From contig OZ251549.1 of the NCBI GenBank assembly GCA_965243415.1, forward strand, positions 3,472,001 to 3,536,000: a stretch of DNA of 64,000 nucleotides. The letters are read 5' to 3'. Under the pieces are notes generated by a model. It saw only the letters and a program-made list of their open reading frames with translations, was not told the DNA's origin and did no database searches. This DNA comes from G965204755 sp965243415 (GTDB lineage Bacteria; Acidobacteriota; Vicinamibacteria; Marinacidobacterales; Marinacidobacteraceae). The stretch's first letter is position 1, and each line of letters opens with the position of its first letter. Position numbers and translations under genes: made by a program. Shown here in pieces: positions 56,338 through 64,000 of the stretch.

Positions 56338-57395
56338 TAGAAATACCCCTCGCGCTTCTTCCGCTCCATGGAGCATTCCCCGTCGTGGTCTATGAGGCGC
56401 CCTTCGCGTTCCGAGCGGGGCGCGGCGACCGTTTCCGCGAGGACCGCTTCCGGGGTGTCGGCGTCGCTCTCCACCGCCAGGGTGAGCGGCCAGCAGCCGA
56501 GGGTGCGGAAGCGGACGCGGCACCGCTGCGGGGTTTCCCCGGGGCGGAAACGCATCCGGCGGGCGTCGTCCACCACCAGGAAGCCGCCCTCCCGTTCGAC
56601 GACCGGGCGTTCGGCGGCGAAGTAGAGCGGGACCACCGGGAGGGCCTCTTCGAGGACATATCTCCAGACATCGCTCTCGGTCCAGTTGGAGAGGGGCGCG
56701 ACGCGCAGGGTCTCCCCCGGCTGGAACCGGGTGTTGTAGAGGTTCCACAACTCGGGGCGCTGGTCGCGCGGCTCCCAGCGGTGGCCCGGGCGGCGCAGGG
56801 AGAAGATGCGTTCCTTGGCGCGCGACCGCTCCTCGTCCCGGCGCGCGCCGCCGAAGATGAGGTCATAACCGCCGGCGTCGAGCGCCTGGCGGAGCGCCCG
56901 GGTCTTCATCACCTCGGTGTAGTGCTCCGAGCCGTGGTCGAAGGGGTTCACGCCGGCGGCCCGGCCCTCCTCGTTGGTATGGACGCGGAGTTCCAGGCCC
57001 GATTCCTTCGCTGTCCGGTCGCGCAGGGCGATCATCTCCCGGAACTTCCAGCCGGTGTCGATGTGGAGCAGCGGCAGCGGCGGCGGCGCCGGCCAGAAGG
57101 CCTTCCGGGCCAGGTGGAGGAGCGCCGCCGAGTCCTTGCCGATGGAGTAGAGCAGGACCGGGCGCTCGGCGGTGGCCAGGCCTTCGCGGAAGATCTCGAT
57201 GGCTTCCGCTTCGAGGTCGGCGAGGGGGGAGGTCCGGGCGCGGGACTCGGCGGCGGTTTCGTCGGCAGGCAGACCGGCGGGCAGACCGGCAGGCAAACCG
57301 GCGGGCAAACCGGAGGGGAAATCGTCGCCGGGGCCCTTGCGGGGGGAATCGTCCGGGGGACGGGCTCGGGCGGTCTTCCCCGTTTCGGCGGGCAT
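56337..57395 (-). CDS. cysD: Sulfate adenylyltransferase subunit 2
   Basis: A 352-residue protein of the PP-loop (adenine nucleotide alpha hydrolase) family that forms adenylylsulfate with CysN. Core motifs: VLLYSIGKDSAALLHLARKAF (PP-loop SxGKDS), PLLHIDTGWKFREM, GGARRDEERSRAKERIFS, PLSNWTESDVWRY and the end KKREGYF. Before the core is a ~60-residue low-complexity lead with GLPA repeated four times, absent from usual CysD (about 300 residues). The ATG at 57393-57395 has GGGGAGGAGG upstream, so the lead is probably translated. First gene of cysD-cysN/C. Confidence 0.92.
   Translation of the reverse strand: MPAETGKTARARPPDDSPRKGPGDDFPSGLPAGLPAGLPAGLPADETAAESRARTSPLADLEAEAIEIFREGLATAERPVLLYSIGKDSAALLHLARKAFWPAPPPLPLLHIDTGWKFREMIALRDRTAKESGLELRVHTNEEGRAAGVNPFDHGSEHYTEVMKTRALRQALDAGGYDLIFGGARRDEERSRAKERIFSLRRPGHRWEPRDQRPELWNLYNTRFQPGETLRVAPLSNWTESDVWRYVLEEALPVVPLYFAAERPVVEREGGFLVVDDARRMRFRPGETPQRCRVRFRTLGCWPLTLAVESDADTPEAVLAETVAAPRSEREGRLIDHDGECSMERKKREGYF
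57268..57315 (-). repeat. 12-bp repeat x4 encoding GLPA in CysD
   Basis: Plus-strand units GGCAGACCGGCG, GGCAGACCGGCA, GGCAAACCGGCG and GGCAAACCGGAG, head to tail. In-frame, so changes in copy number would only alter linker length. Confidence 0.9.
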
Positions 57396-57496
57396 CGGGC
57401 GTCGCCTCCTCCCCGGGTCCGTGGCCGACGGTCGGACGGTCGCGTCGGGGAGTGTCTCCGGGCCGGCTCCGGGGTGCGGGCTTCGGGGAGGGCCGG

Positions 57497-60400
57497 TCAG
57501 AAACGGACGCTGAGGCCCACCTGGCCCCGGCGGGTGTCGCCGAGCCCGCTGCGGATGGTCCCGTCGAAGTTGAACAGCAGCGAACCGACGGCGGTGTCCA
57601 GGAAGTTGTCGGCGTTCGTCAGGTTGAACACCTCGAAGATCGGCTCGACCACGATCCCCTCCCCGAGGACGAACCGGCGCGAGGCGCGCAGGTCCCAGGA
57701 GAGGAACGAGTTGTCCCGGCGGAGGGTGTTCCGTTCGAGGATCCGCCCGTCGGCGCAGACCCGGTCCGTCGGCTGCGCCGCCCGCTCCCCCGGCGCCGCG
57801 CAGGACTCCGAGGCCGGCGAAGGCGAGAGGTACCGGAAGACATTGTTCAGCAGCACTTCGCCGGGCAGGCGGAGGAGCAGGTAACCGCTGACCTGGTGGC
57901 GGCGGTCGCGGTCGGAGAAGCCGTACTCCGGGGCCAGGTCGGCGGCGCTGGCGTAGCGGAAGGTGAACGGGTCGCGCTCGTTGTCGTCGTCGGAGCGGTC
58001 GTAGGCCAGCGTGTAGTGGGCCTCGAAGGAGACCCGCCGGCCCCGGGCGGCGCTCGGGCGGCGGAGGCCGAGGGTGAGCCCCCGGTAGCGGGAGCGGGCG
58101 CCGCTCTCGGCGACGGTGAGCGCGTTGATCCCGCCGCCGCCGGGATGGGTGCCGATCCCGAAGGGCGCGCCCAGGGCGGGATCGTTGCGGTTCACGAAGC
58201 GGAAGAGTTGGTCGGTGCGGGCGTAGATCACCGAAGCGTGGGCCGCCACCCCGCCGCCGAGCAGGCGTTCCACCCCGGCGCTGAAACTCCAGGTGCGGGG
58301 GGATTCCAGGCGGCGGTCGGAGACCTGGATGTCCGGGAGGAAGGGCGCGGTGTCGGAGCCGTCTATCCAGGTGTCGAGGGCCGGCACCGGGCCGAGGGCG
58401 GGGGCGGCGGCGCTGGAACGGAACAGGTTCTGCTGGAAGGCGCCGTTCGTGGTCCGGTGCGCGGCGAACACCAGGCCGGGGATGCGGGCGGCGTAGGAGC
58501 CGGCGTTCGCCCGGACGACCGTGGAACCGTCGCCGGTCGGGTCCCAGGTGAGCCCCAGGCGGGGCTGCCAGTTGTCGAGATCGTCGGGGATCCGTCCGTC
58601 CGAGGGGAATGCCGGGTCGTCGAGGTAGGGCGCGAAGAAGGTGTCTTCGGGTTCCACGAAGATCTCCGGGTTCCGGATGCCTTCCCAGCGGAGGCCGAGG
58701 TCGAGGGTCAGCCGCTCGTTCGGGTGCCAGGTGTCCTGGACGAAGAGGCCCAGTTCGGTGGTGCGGAGCGGTTCGGTCTGGCCCAGTTGCCCGGGGGGCA
58801 CGCCGGGGACGGTGGTGGCCTGGAGATACAGAAGCACCGGGCCGGTGATCTCGGTGTCCGCGGGGCAACTGCCGGTAGTGGCGCTCGAACCGTCGGAGCA
58901 GGTGACGAAGCCGCTGCCGTGGGTGGCGAAGCCGAGGAAGCCGTCCACCGAGTCGAACAGGTAGCGGCCGTTGGCGAAACCGAGGAAGCGCTGCTTCACC
59001 GTGGTGCGGTTGAACTCGGCCCCGACCTTCAGCAGGTGGTCGCCGGCGGCGTAGGTGAAGGTGTCCACCAGTTGCAGGCGGGTGTCGTAGCCGGTATCTA
59101 TGGGCAGGAAGAAGGGCAGCCCCAGGCGGAAGCCGTCGGCGAAGTCCATGCCGATGTCGGGGAACGGCCGGCCGCCCTGGTCGGTCAGGGCCAGCGGCGG
59201 CGAGGGTTCGGCGCCGGGCATCAGCGGGCCCTCGTAGCCGCGGGGCCGGTCCTCCCGGGACCACTGGGCGCGGAACTCGTGGAAGGCGGCGTTCCCGAAC
59301 TGGGAGCGCAGGCCGAGGTTCCCGGCGTGGGAGAAGTCTCGTTCGATCCCGTTCGCGGAAGCCCCCCAGGAATCCACATCGAAGGTGCCGTTCTCCTGTT
59401 CCGACCAGGTGGTGTTGTACTTGACCGAGAGTTGGTGGCGCCCGTCGAGGGTGAAGTCGAACTTGGCCAGGAACGACCGGGCGTCGTCGGTGCGGCGGAT
59501 GGGGCCGAACTCGTTCTCGAAGAGGCCCGGCCATCTCGACTGCAGGAAGTCGTCCAACTTCCGCAGCTCCGCCGGGTTGGCGACGCGGCGCTCTTCCTGT
59601 TTGGTCTCGGCGGCCAGTTGGCCGTCGTAGGCCAGGAAGAAGAAGACCCGGTCGCGCGCGAGCGGCCCGCCCAGGGTGGCGCCGGCCTGCTGGCGGCCGA
59701 AGTCGGGGTTGCCGCCGCCGCGGGATTCCGGGTGGGGGGCGGCGATCTCGTCCCACTGGCCGAAGTAGTGGGCCGAGCCGGAGAGGGTGTTCGTGCCCGA
59801 CTTGGTGATGACATTCACGAAACCGCCGGCGGAGCGGCCGTACTCGGCGGTGGCGCCCTGGTTCACCACGATGAGTTCGGCGATGGCGTCCTGGTTGAAG
59901 GTGAACGCGGCCCGCTGCCCGCCCCGCTGCTCGCCGAAGAAGGGGTTGTTGAAGTCGGCGCCGTCCACGATGAAGTTGTTGAAGATGCCGCGCTGGCCGC
60001 TGATGTTCAGTTCGTCGCCGTCGGGGCCCTGGGAGATCGCGGTTCCCGGGGTGAGCAGGGTGAGGTCGAGGAAGTTGCGGCCGTTGCTCGGCAGCGAGTC
60101 CACGACCGCTTCGTCCATCCGCTGCGAGCGGGTCACATCCTCGGCGTGGAGGGATTCGGGGAGTTCGCCGAAGACGGTGACCGTTTCGGCGGCGACCAGG
60201 CGCAGCCGGATCGCGAGGTCGAGCGTCTGTCCCACCCGGAGCGCGGCGCCTTCGAGGCGTTCGGCGCCGAGGCCGGGGCCGGCGGGGGTGACGGTGAGGT
60301 CGTAGGTTCCCGGCGGCAGCAGCGTGCGGTGGAAGGTGCCGGAGGCGGAGGTTTCGACGGTGGTGGTGAAGTCGGTCTCGCGCTGGCGGAGGAGGACGAC

Positions 60401-60778
60401 GGCCCCGGCGACCGGGGCGCCGCTGGGGTCGGTGACTTCGCCGTGGATGACGCCGGTGGTGGTTCCCGCCTGCGCCGCCGCTTCCTTCGCCGCGGGAGGG
60501 AAGAGCCCCCCGCCCGCAGCGAGGAGGAGGCCGCCGCAGAGGGCCGCGAACGCCCCGGGAGGCCCGTCGGAACCGCGGCGGGAAAAAGCGCCGGGCCGGC
60601 GAGAAGCGGCGCGGTGGGGCGGCGGGCGGCGTTCCGCTGCGGTCCGCGACGCGAGGGGAGGAATGGAGGGAGGAAGAGTCCCGGCGGAGGGATCCGGCCG
60701 GCCGGCGAACGCGCCGGTCCGCCCGATCCCCCCGACTTCGTCGTCGACTCTTCCCTCGATCCCGGCCTTACTTCCCAT
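57497..60778 (-). CDS. TonB-dependent-receptor-like outer-membrane protein with regulatory domain
   Basis: A 1093-residue protein. After a hydrophobic segment (AALCGGLLLAAGGGLFPPAA) and a cleavage-like AAAQAG comes a carboxypeptidase-regulatory-like domain (GVIHGEVTDPSGAPVAGAVVLL), then a plug-like region (SLPSNGRNFLDLTLLTPG, FNNFIVDGADFNNPFFGEQ, AEYGRSAGGFVNVITKSGTN) and a long beta-barrel ending ...GQVGLSVRF with terminal Phe. This is the Oar-like type abundant in Acidobacteriota. The start ATG overlaps the end of the PQQ gene by 11 bp and gives about 85 residues before the signal segment, unusually long; no later start codon is available in frame. The overlap suggests joint expression with the PQQ enzyme. 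Confidence 0.82.
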   Translation of the reverse strand: MGSKAGIEGRVDDEVGGIGRTGAFAGRPDPSAGTLPPSIPPLASRTAAERRPPPHRAASRRPGAFSRRGSDGPPGAFAALCGGLLLAAGGGLFPPAAKEAAAQAGTTTGVIHGEVTDPSGAPVAGAVVLLRQRETDFTTTVETSASGTFHRTLLPPGTYDLTVTPAGPGLGAERLEGAALRVGQTLDLAIRLRLVAAETVTVFGELPESLHAEDVTRSQRMDEAVVDSLPSNGRNFLDLTLLTPGTAISQGPDGDELNISGQRGIFNNFIVDGADFNNPFFGEQRGGQRAAFTFNQDAIAELIVVNQGATAEYGRSAGGFVNVITKSGTNTLSGSAHYFGQWDEIAAPHPESRGGGNPDFGRQQAGATLGGPLARDRVFFFLAYDGQLAAETKQEERRVANPAELRKLDDFLQSRWPGLFENEFGPIRRTDDARSFLAKFDFTLDGRHQLSVKYNTTWSEQENGTFDVDSWGASANGIERDFSHAGNLGLRSQFGNAAFHEFRAQWSREDRPRGYEGPLMPGAEPSPPLALTDQGGRPFPDIGMDFADGFRLGLPFFLPIDTGYDTRLQLVDTFTYAAGDHLLKVGAEFNRTTVKQRFLGFANGRYLFDSVDGFLGFATHGSGFVTCSDGSSATTGSCPADTEITGPVLLYLQATTVPGVPPGQLGQTEPLRTTELGLFVQDTWHPNERLTLDLGLRWEGIRNPEIFVEPEDTFFAPYLDDPAFPSDGRIPDDLDNWQPRLGLTWDPTGDGSTVVRANAGSYAARIPGLVFAAHRTTNGAFQQNLFRSSAAAPALGPVPALDTWIDGSDTAPFLPDIQVSDRRLESPRTWSFSAGVERLLGGGVAAHASVIYARTDQLFRFVNRNDPALGAPFGIGTHPGGGGINALTVAESGARSRYRGLTLGLRRPSAARGRRVSFEAHYTLAYDRSDDDNERDPFTFRYASAADLAPEYGFSDRDRRHQVSGYLLLRLPGEVLLNNVFRYLSPSPASESCAAPGERAAQPTDRVCADGRILERNTLRRDNSFLSWDLRASRRFVLGEGIVVEPIFEVFNLTNADNFLDTAVGSLLFNFDGTIRSGLGDTRRGQVGLSVRF

Positions 60779-62849
60779 CCTTCGGCAGCGCCAGCGCCAC
60801 ATAGGACTCGGGGAACCGCCCCCGCCGCCCGATCTGGGCCACGATGTACTGCCGGCCTTCGTGCCGGTAGGTCATCATCCCGTACATCGCCGGGGCCGGG
60901 AGTTTCACCGAACCCACCGGCTCTCCGGTGCGTTTGTCGTGCGCGTTCAGCACCGGCGGGCCGGCCATTCCCTCGTTGGTCAGCAGCAGGTCACCGCTGA
61001 CCATCAGGATCGCGCGCCCCTGCCCGCCGACTTTCGACAGGTCGGCGTCGGCGAGCGCCGGATGGTTCTTGATCCGGTCGTTCGGCTCGCCCACCGGGAA
61101 CCACCAGAGGTGTTCGCCGGTGTTCATGTCGATGGCGGTGACCCGGCTGTACGGCGGCTTGTAGATCGGCAGCCCGTCGGGGCCGGGGACGCCGATGGTG
61201 CGGTAGTTCACCCAGTCGGAGACCGTTTCGCCGATGGTGGTGCACTTGCCGCCCGGCGAGGTGCAGTCGTGTTCGTCGGCGTCGGCTTCGACTCCCGGCT
61301 GCACCATGCGTCCGGAGCAGTTGGGCCCCGACGACTGGTAGAGGATGCCGGTGGTCGGGTCGAGCGCCGCCGGATGGGTGATGTTCACCCCGGAGGTGCT
61401 GCCGCAGGCGATCCAGCCCTTGTTCTCGTCGTAACCCTTCGGCACCGGCGGCATGTAGGGCCCGCCGATCCGGTACTCGCTGGTGATGTCGAGCGCCTTC
61501 TGCCGCAACTCGGGGGTGTAGTCGATGAGGTTGTCCTCGGAGAGGTCGAGCGGCTCGAGCGGCTCCGGCACCGTCGGGAAGGGCTGCGTCTCGGACAACT
61601 TCTCGCCGGGGACGACGGACTGCGGCACCGGCCGTTCCTCGATGGGCCAGACCGGCTCCCCGGTCTCCCGGTCGAAGGAGAAGGTGAGCCCCTGTTTCGT
61701 GGTCTGGATCGCCATCGGCACCGTCTTCCCGTCCACGGTCACATCGGCGAGGATGGGCACGTTGGGGAGGTCGTAGTTCCAGATCGGGTGGTGGGTGGTC
61801 TGGAAGTGCCAGACCCGCTCGCCGGTCTCCGCGTCGAGGGCGATCACACTGGTCCCGAAGAGGTTGTCGCCGGGGCGGAAGCCGCCGTAGAAATCCATGG
61901 TCGGGGCGTTCGTGGGGATGTACACGATTCCCCGCTCCAGGTCCGCGGAGAGCGGCGCCCAGGAGGAGACATCGCCGGTCCATCTCCAGGCGTCGTTCTC
62001 CCAGGTGTCCATCCCGAACTGGTCCTCGGACTGCGGGATCACCTGGAACTTCCACCGGTGTTCGCCGGTCTTCGCGTCGTAGGCGAGGATGTCGCCGGGG
62101 ATGTTCTCGATCCTCGTCTGGTGGTAACCCTGCGCGTGGGAGTTGCCGACGATCACCGTGCCGTTCACCACGATGGGCGGCGAGGAACTGGTGATGTAGC
62201 CGACGGTCGGGGGCAGGCCCTCGTAGGGGTCGTAGTTGTGGCCGAAGTCGGCGAGCAGGTCCACCACCCCGGTCTTCGGGAAGCCTTCGATCGGCACCGG
62301 CTTCCCGAAGCCTTCGAGGTGCTCGCCGGTCTTGCCGTCGAAGGCGTGGAGGAAGAAGGCCGGGCTGACGACATAGATGACCGGCCGGCCGTCCACGAAC
62401 TCGTGGCCCACGCCCTTGCCGTAACTGGATCTCATGGACTCTTCCCAGCGGCGGGTGGTGGGCTCGCGATAGGTCCAGACGGTCTCGCCGGTGGCCGGGT
62501 CCATGGCGACCACCGTGCGCCGGTAGCCGACGACGGTGTAGAGGAGCCCGTCTATGTAACTGGGGGTGGACTTCGAGAGGAAACTGGGTTTGGGGCCGTA
62601 GTTGTCCCCGCGCCAGACCCAGGCGATCTCCAGGTCGTCGAAGTTGCCGGCGTCCACCTGGTCGAGGGTGGAGGAGCGGGTGCCCCAGGCGTCCCCGCTC
62701 TGGTATCGCCACTCCCCTTCGGGGTTCCCGCGCTCCTGCGCCCCGGCGGCGAGGGCGAAGGCGCCGAGCAGCGCGGCGGCGAGCGGGAGGACGGACGGCG
62801 CCGCGGCGGCCCGGGCCGGCCGGCGGAGCGACGGGTGCGTGGGGGTCAT
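60768..62849 (-). CDS. Secreted PQQ-type quinoprotein dehydrogenase
   Basis: A 693-residue exported protein. The signal peptide (about 1-36) ends near LAAGAQE. The mature part is an eight-bladed-propeller type with repeated blade motifs of the quinoprotein family (VVAMDPATGETVWTYREP, ILAYDAKTGEHRWKFQV, VIALDAETGERVWHFQT, VTAIDMNTGEHLWWFPV). A Cys pair lies in IACGSTSGVNITHPAAL...GPNCSG. There is no C-terminal cytochrome c domain (no CxxCH). The substrate (alcohol, sugar or other) is unknown. GGGAGGA precedes the ATG. It is followed with overlap by the TonB-type receptor. Confidence 0.82.
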   Translation of the reverse strand: MTPTHPSLRRPARAAAAPSVLPLAAALLGAFALAAGAQERGNPEGEWRYQSGDAWGTRSSTLDQVDAGNFDDLEIAWVWRGDNYGPKPSFLSKSTPSYIDGLLYTVVGYRRTVVAMDPATGETVWTYREPTTRRWEESMRSSYGKGVGHEFVDGRPVIYVVSPAFFLHAFDGKTGEHLEGFGKPVPIEGFPKTGVVDLLADFGHNYDPYEGLPPTVGYITSSSPPIVVNGTVIVGNSHAQGYHQTRIENIPGDILAYDAKTGEHRWKFQVIPQSEDQFGMDTWENDAWRWTGDVSSWAPLSADLERGIVYIPTNAPTMDFYGGFRPGDNLFGTSVIALDAETGERVWHFQTTHHPIWNYDLPNVPILADVTVDGKTVPMAIQTTKQGLTFSFDRETGEPVWPIEERPVPQSVVPGEKLSETQPFPTVPEPLEPLDLSEDNLIDYTPELRQKALDITSEYRIGGPYMPPVPKGYDENKGWIACGSTSGVNITHPAALDPTTGILYQSSGPNCSGRMVQPGVEADADEHDCTSPGGKCTTIGETVSDWVNYRTIGVPGPDGLPIYKPPYSRVTAIDMNTGEHLWWFPVGEPNDRIKNHPALADADLSKVGGQGRAILMVSGDLLLTNEGMAGPPVLNAHDKRTGEPVGSVKLPAPAMYGMMTYRHEGRQYIVAQIGRRGRFPESYVALALPKDGK

Positions 62850-62906
62850 GGGTGGCAGTCCTCCCGGAGGGGCGTTCTCCCGGCGATTTTCGCGGGGGAA
62901 CCGGGA

Positions 62907-62912
62907 ATCTTA
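62907..62912 (-). promoter_or_regulatory. -10 TAAGAT of the PQQ dehydrogenase gene
   Basis: Minus strand TAAGAT followed by TCCCGGTTCCCCCGC, nearly identical to the sequence after TAGAAT at 10943-10948 and similar to that after TAGCAT at 33204. Leader about 55 nt. Confidence 0.45.
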
Positions 62913-62974
62913 CGCGCTCCCCGGGGCTTCCCGAGTGCCGCGCCGGGCCGGGGGCCGGCGAGGGTCGGGGGAGG

Positions 62975-63133
62975 TCAGCGCAGGACCCGCCGGAGGTTCG
63001 ACCGGTCGTCGGGCCGGCGGTGGCCTTCGTCCGGCCGGGCCGCCACGCCGGAGAACGGGGTGGCCCGGGCCGGCGCCGCCGGGTCGGTGACGAAGTCGGC
63101 GTTCCCGGTGACGAACACCCAGGTGGCGGCGCA
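62975..63133 (-). pseudogene. Decayed copy of the 3' end of the spermidine-synthase-like gene
   Basis: These ~160 bases repeat the last ~160 bases of the next gene (63180-63340): stop codon in the same place and the translation AATWVFVTGNADFVTDPA ... SNLRRVLR against AATWVLVTWNADFVTDPA ... SNLWRVLR. Several conserved Trp are changed to Arg or Gly, and there is no 5' part. It is a partial duplication placed directly behind the parent gene. Confidence 0.85.
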
Positions 63134-63179
63134 GCGCGCTCCCCGGGGGCTTCCCGGACGCCGCCCCGGACCCGCGGGG

Positions 63180-64000
63180 TCAGCGCAGGACCCGCCAGAG
63201 GTTCGAGTAGTCGTCGGTCCAGCGGTGGCCGGCGTCGGGGACTGCTGCGGCGCCGGAGAACGGGGTGGCCCGGGCCAGCACCGCCGGGTCGGTGACGAAG
63301 TCGGCGTTCCAGGTGACGAGCACCCAGGTGGCGGCGTAGTGGAAGCGGGCCGGGTCGGCTTCGCTCTCGGTGAGCAGCGAGATCGCCCCCAGCCGGAGCG
63401 CCTGCGCCCGGACCACCGGGACCAGGTCCACATGCCGGTTCGAGAGGTGGGCGACGATCACCCCGTCCGGCGTGAGCCGTTCCCGGTAGAGCGCGAAGGC
63501 CTCGGCGGTGAGCAGGTGGACCGGGATCCCGTCCCCGGTGAAGGCGTCGAGGACCAGGACGTCCCGCTTCGGTTCGCCGGCGGCAGCTTCCCGCTCCAGG
63601 CTGAGCCGGGCGTCGCCGAGGACCACCTCCACCGGGCCCGGCGCCTCGCGCAGGTAGGTGAAGTAACTCCGGGCGACCGCTTCCACCTGCGGGTCCAACT
63701 CGTAGAAGCGGAAGCGGTCGCCCTCCCGGGCGTGGACCGTGAGCGCCCCGGTCCCCAGGCCGATCACCCCCACCGAGAGCGGGGCGCCGGCGCGGCGGCG
63801 GGGATGGCGGGAGAGCGCCGCCTCGATGCCGGTGCCTTCGTAGTAGTAGAGGGTCGGCTCCCGGCGGCGGTCCGGGTGGAGCCACTGGGAGCCGTGGCCG
63901 ATGCCGCCGTTCCAGAGGTCGCGCCGCCACTCCGGCGTTCCCGGGTGCGCCTCCATGACCCGCACCGCCCCGTAGAAGTTCCGCCCGGCGTGGAGCGGCC
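63180..64000 (-). CDS. Spermidine-synthase-like methyltransferase (5' part outside window)
   Basis: The frame is open to the window edge and begins there with RNFYGAVRVMEAHPG, a motif of the large membrane-anchored spermidine-synthase-like proteins, so the true start lies beyond 64000. The visible 273 residues hold the nucleotide-binding core: YYYEGTGIEAAL, VGVIGLGTGALTVHAREGDRFRFYELDP (SAM/dcSAM loop with acidic end), VVLGDARLSLE and DVLVLDAFTGDGIPVHLLT. The end is TDDYSNLWRVLR. Members of this group are annotated as fused-MFS spermidine synthases; activity is not proven for most. Confidence 0.8.
   Translation of the reverse strand, partial: PLHAGRNFYGAVRVMEAHPGTPEWRRDLWNGGIGHGSQWLHPDRRREPTLYYYEGTGIEAALSRHPRRRAGAPLSVGVIGLGTGALTVHAREGDRFRFYELDPQVEAVARSYFTYLREAPGPVEVVLGDARLSLEREAAAGEPKRDVLVLDAFTGDGIPVHLLTAEAFALYRERLTPDGVIVAHLSNRHVDLVPVVRAQALRLGAISLLTESEADPARFHYAATWVLVTWNADFVTDPAVLARATPFSGAAAVPDAGHRWTDDYSNLWRVLR

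Noticed and set aside
56337..59756. 1139-residue form of CysD
   Set aside because: The extra 5' part is the shadow of the TonB receptor gene; the ATG at 57395 has a strong ribosome-binding site.

Overview
This is a GC-rich (roughly 70% by eye) bacterial chromosomal window with dense, short-spaced genes. Three things suggest Acidobacteriota or a neighbouring phylum: a large carboxypeptidase-regulatory/TonB-type outer-membrane protein, a soluble PQQ-type dehydrogenase beside it, and many Ig-like/LVIVD and fibronectin-like secreted proteins. No rRNA or tRNA was seen, so the assignment is inference.

Layout. 1-6 kb: the tail of an unknown gene, then two large membrane glycosyltransferases that share an unusual repeated C-terminal module. 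6.2-8 kb: an SMC/RecF-like ATPase with a DUF4276 partner, a defence-like pair. 8-13.6 kb: SppA protease, a membrane-anchored TPR protein and a double-VWA membrane protein. 13.9-21.2 kb: a secreted HExxH protein, then two paralogous Ig-like/LVIVD propeller proteins with a hipBA toxin-antitoxin pair lying exactly between them. 21.3-24.1 kb: a cluster of small toxin-antitoxin genes (two RHH-like antitoxins, a PIN toxin, a vapBC pair, and a second vapB followed by a vapC stub).

24.9-38.9 kb is an accessory region. A DUF1156 DNA methylase is broken by two compensating frameshifts. Upstream of it lies a very large tandem-repeat array of 56 units, 19 or 21 bp each, differing by an AT insertion that turns GATC into GATATC. 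An IS256-family element has inserted into the array; its target duplication shows that the array was once continuous with the second repeat block on the other side. The far edge of the repeats truncates a PIN-like gene whose STAS-like partner survives. Then come a PLP-dependent dehydratase, PruA, two tandem AAA ATPases of identical length with nearly identical C-terminal halves but divergent N-terminal segments, and a site-specific DNA methyltransferase.

39-64 kb is mostly housekeeping: kynureninase, Lhr helicase, galactokinase (probable CTG start), two large paralogous fibronectin-like lipoproteins plus a remnant of a third, the sulfate-activation genes cysD and cysN-cysC, a TonB-type receptor overlapping a PQQ dehydrogenase, and a spermidine-synthase-like protein cut by the window end, with a decayed copy of its own tail behind it.

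Two themes recur. First, short tandem repeats sit at gene starts or ends: 14 bp x5 on a start codon, 15 bp x3 in a toxin, 12 bp x4 in cysD, and a 21-G tract in a lipoprotein that puts its Shine-Dalgarno-backed ATG out of frame. Second, promoters seem to be mainly -10 driven (TANNNT). Several lie 6-7 nt before a start codon (leaderless), and two have the TAG stop of the upstream gene as the first half of a TAGAAT -10. All positions, repeat counts and motifs were read by eye; homology calls rest on recognised motifs, not on a search.
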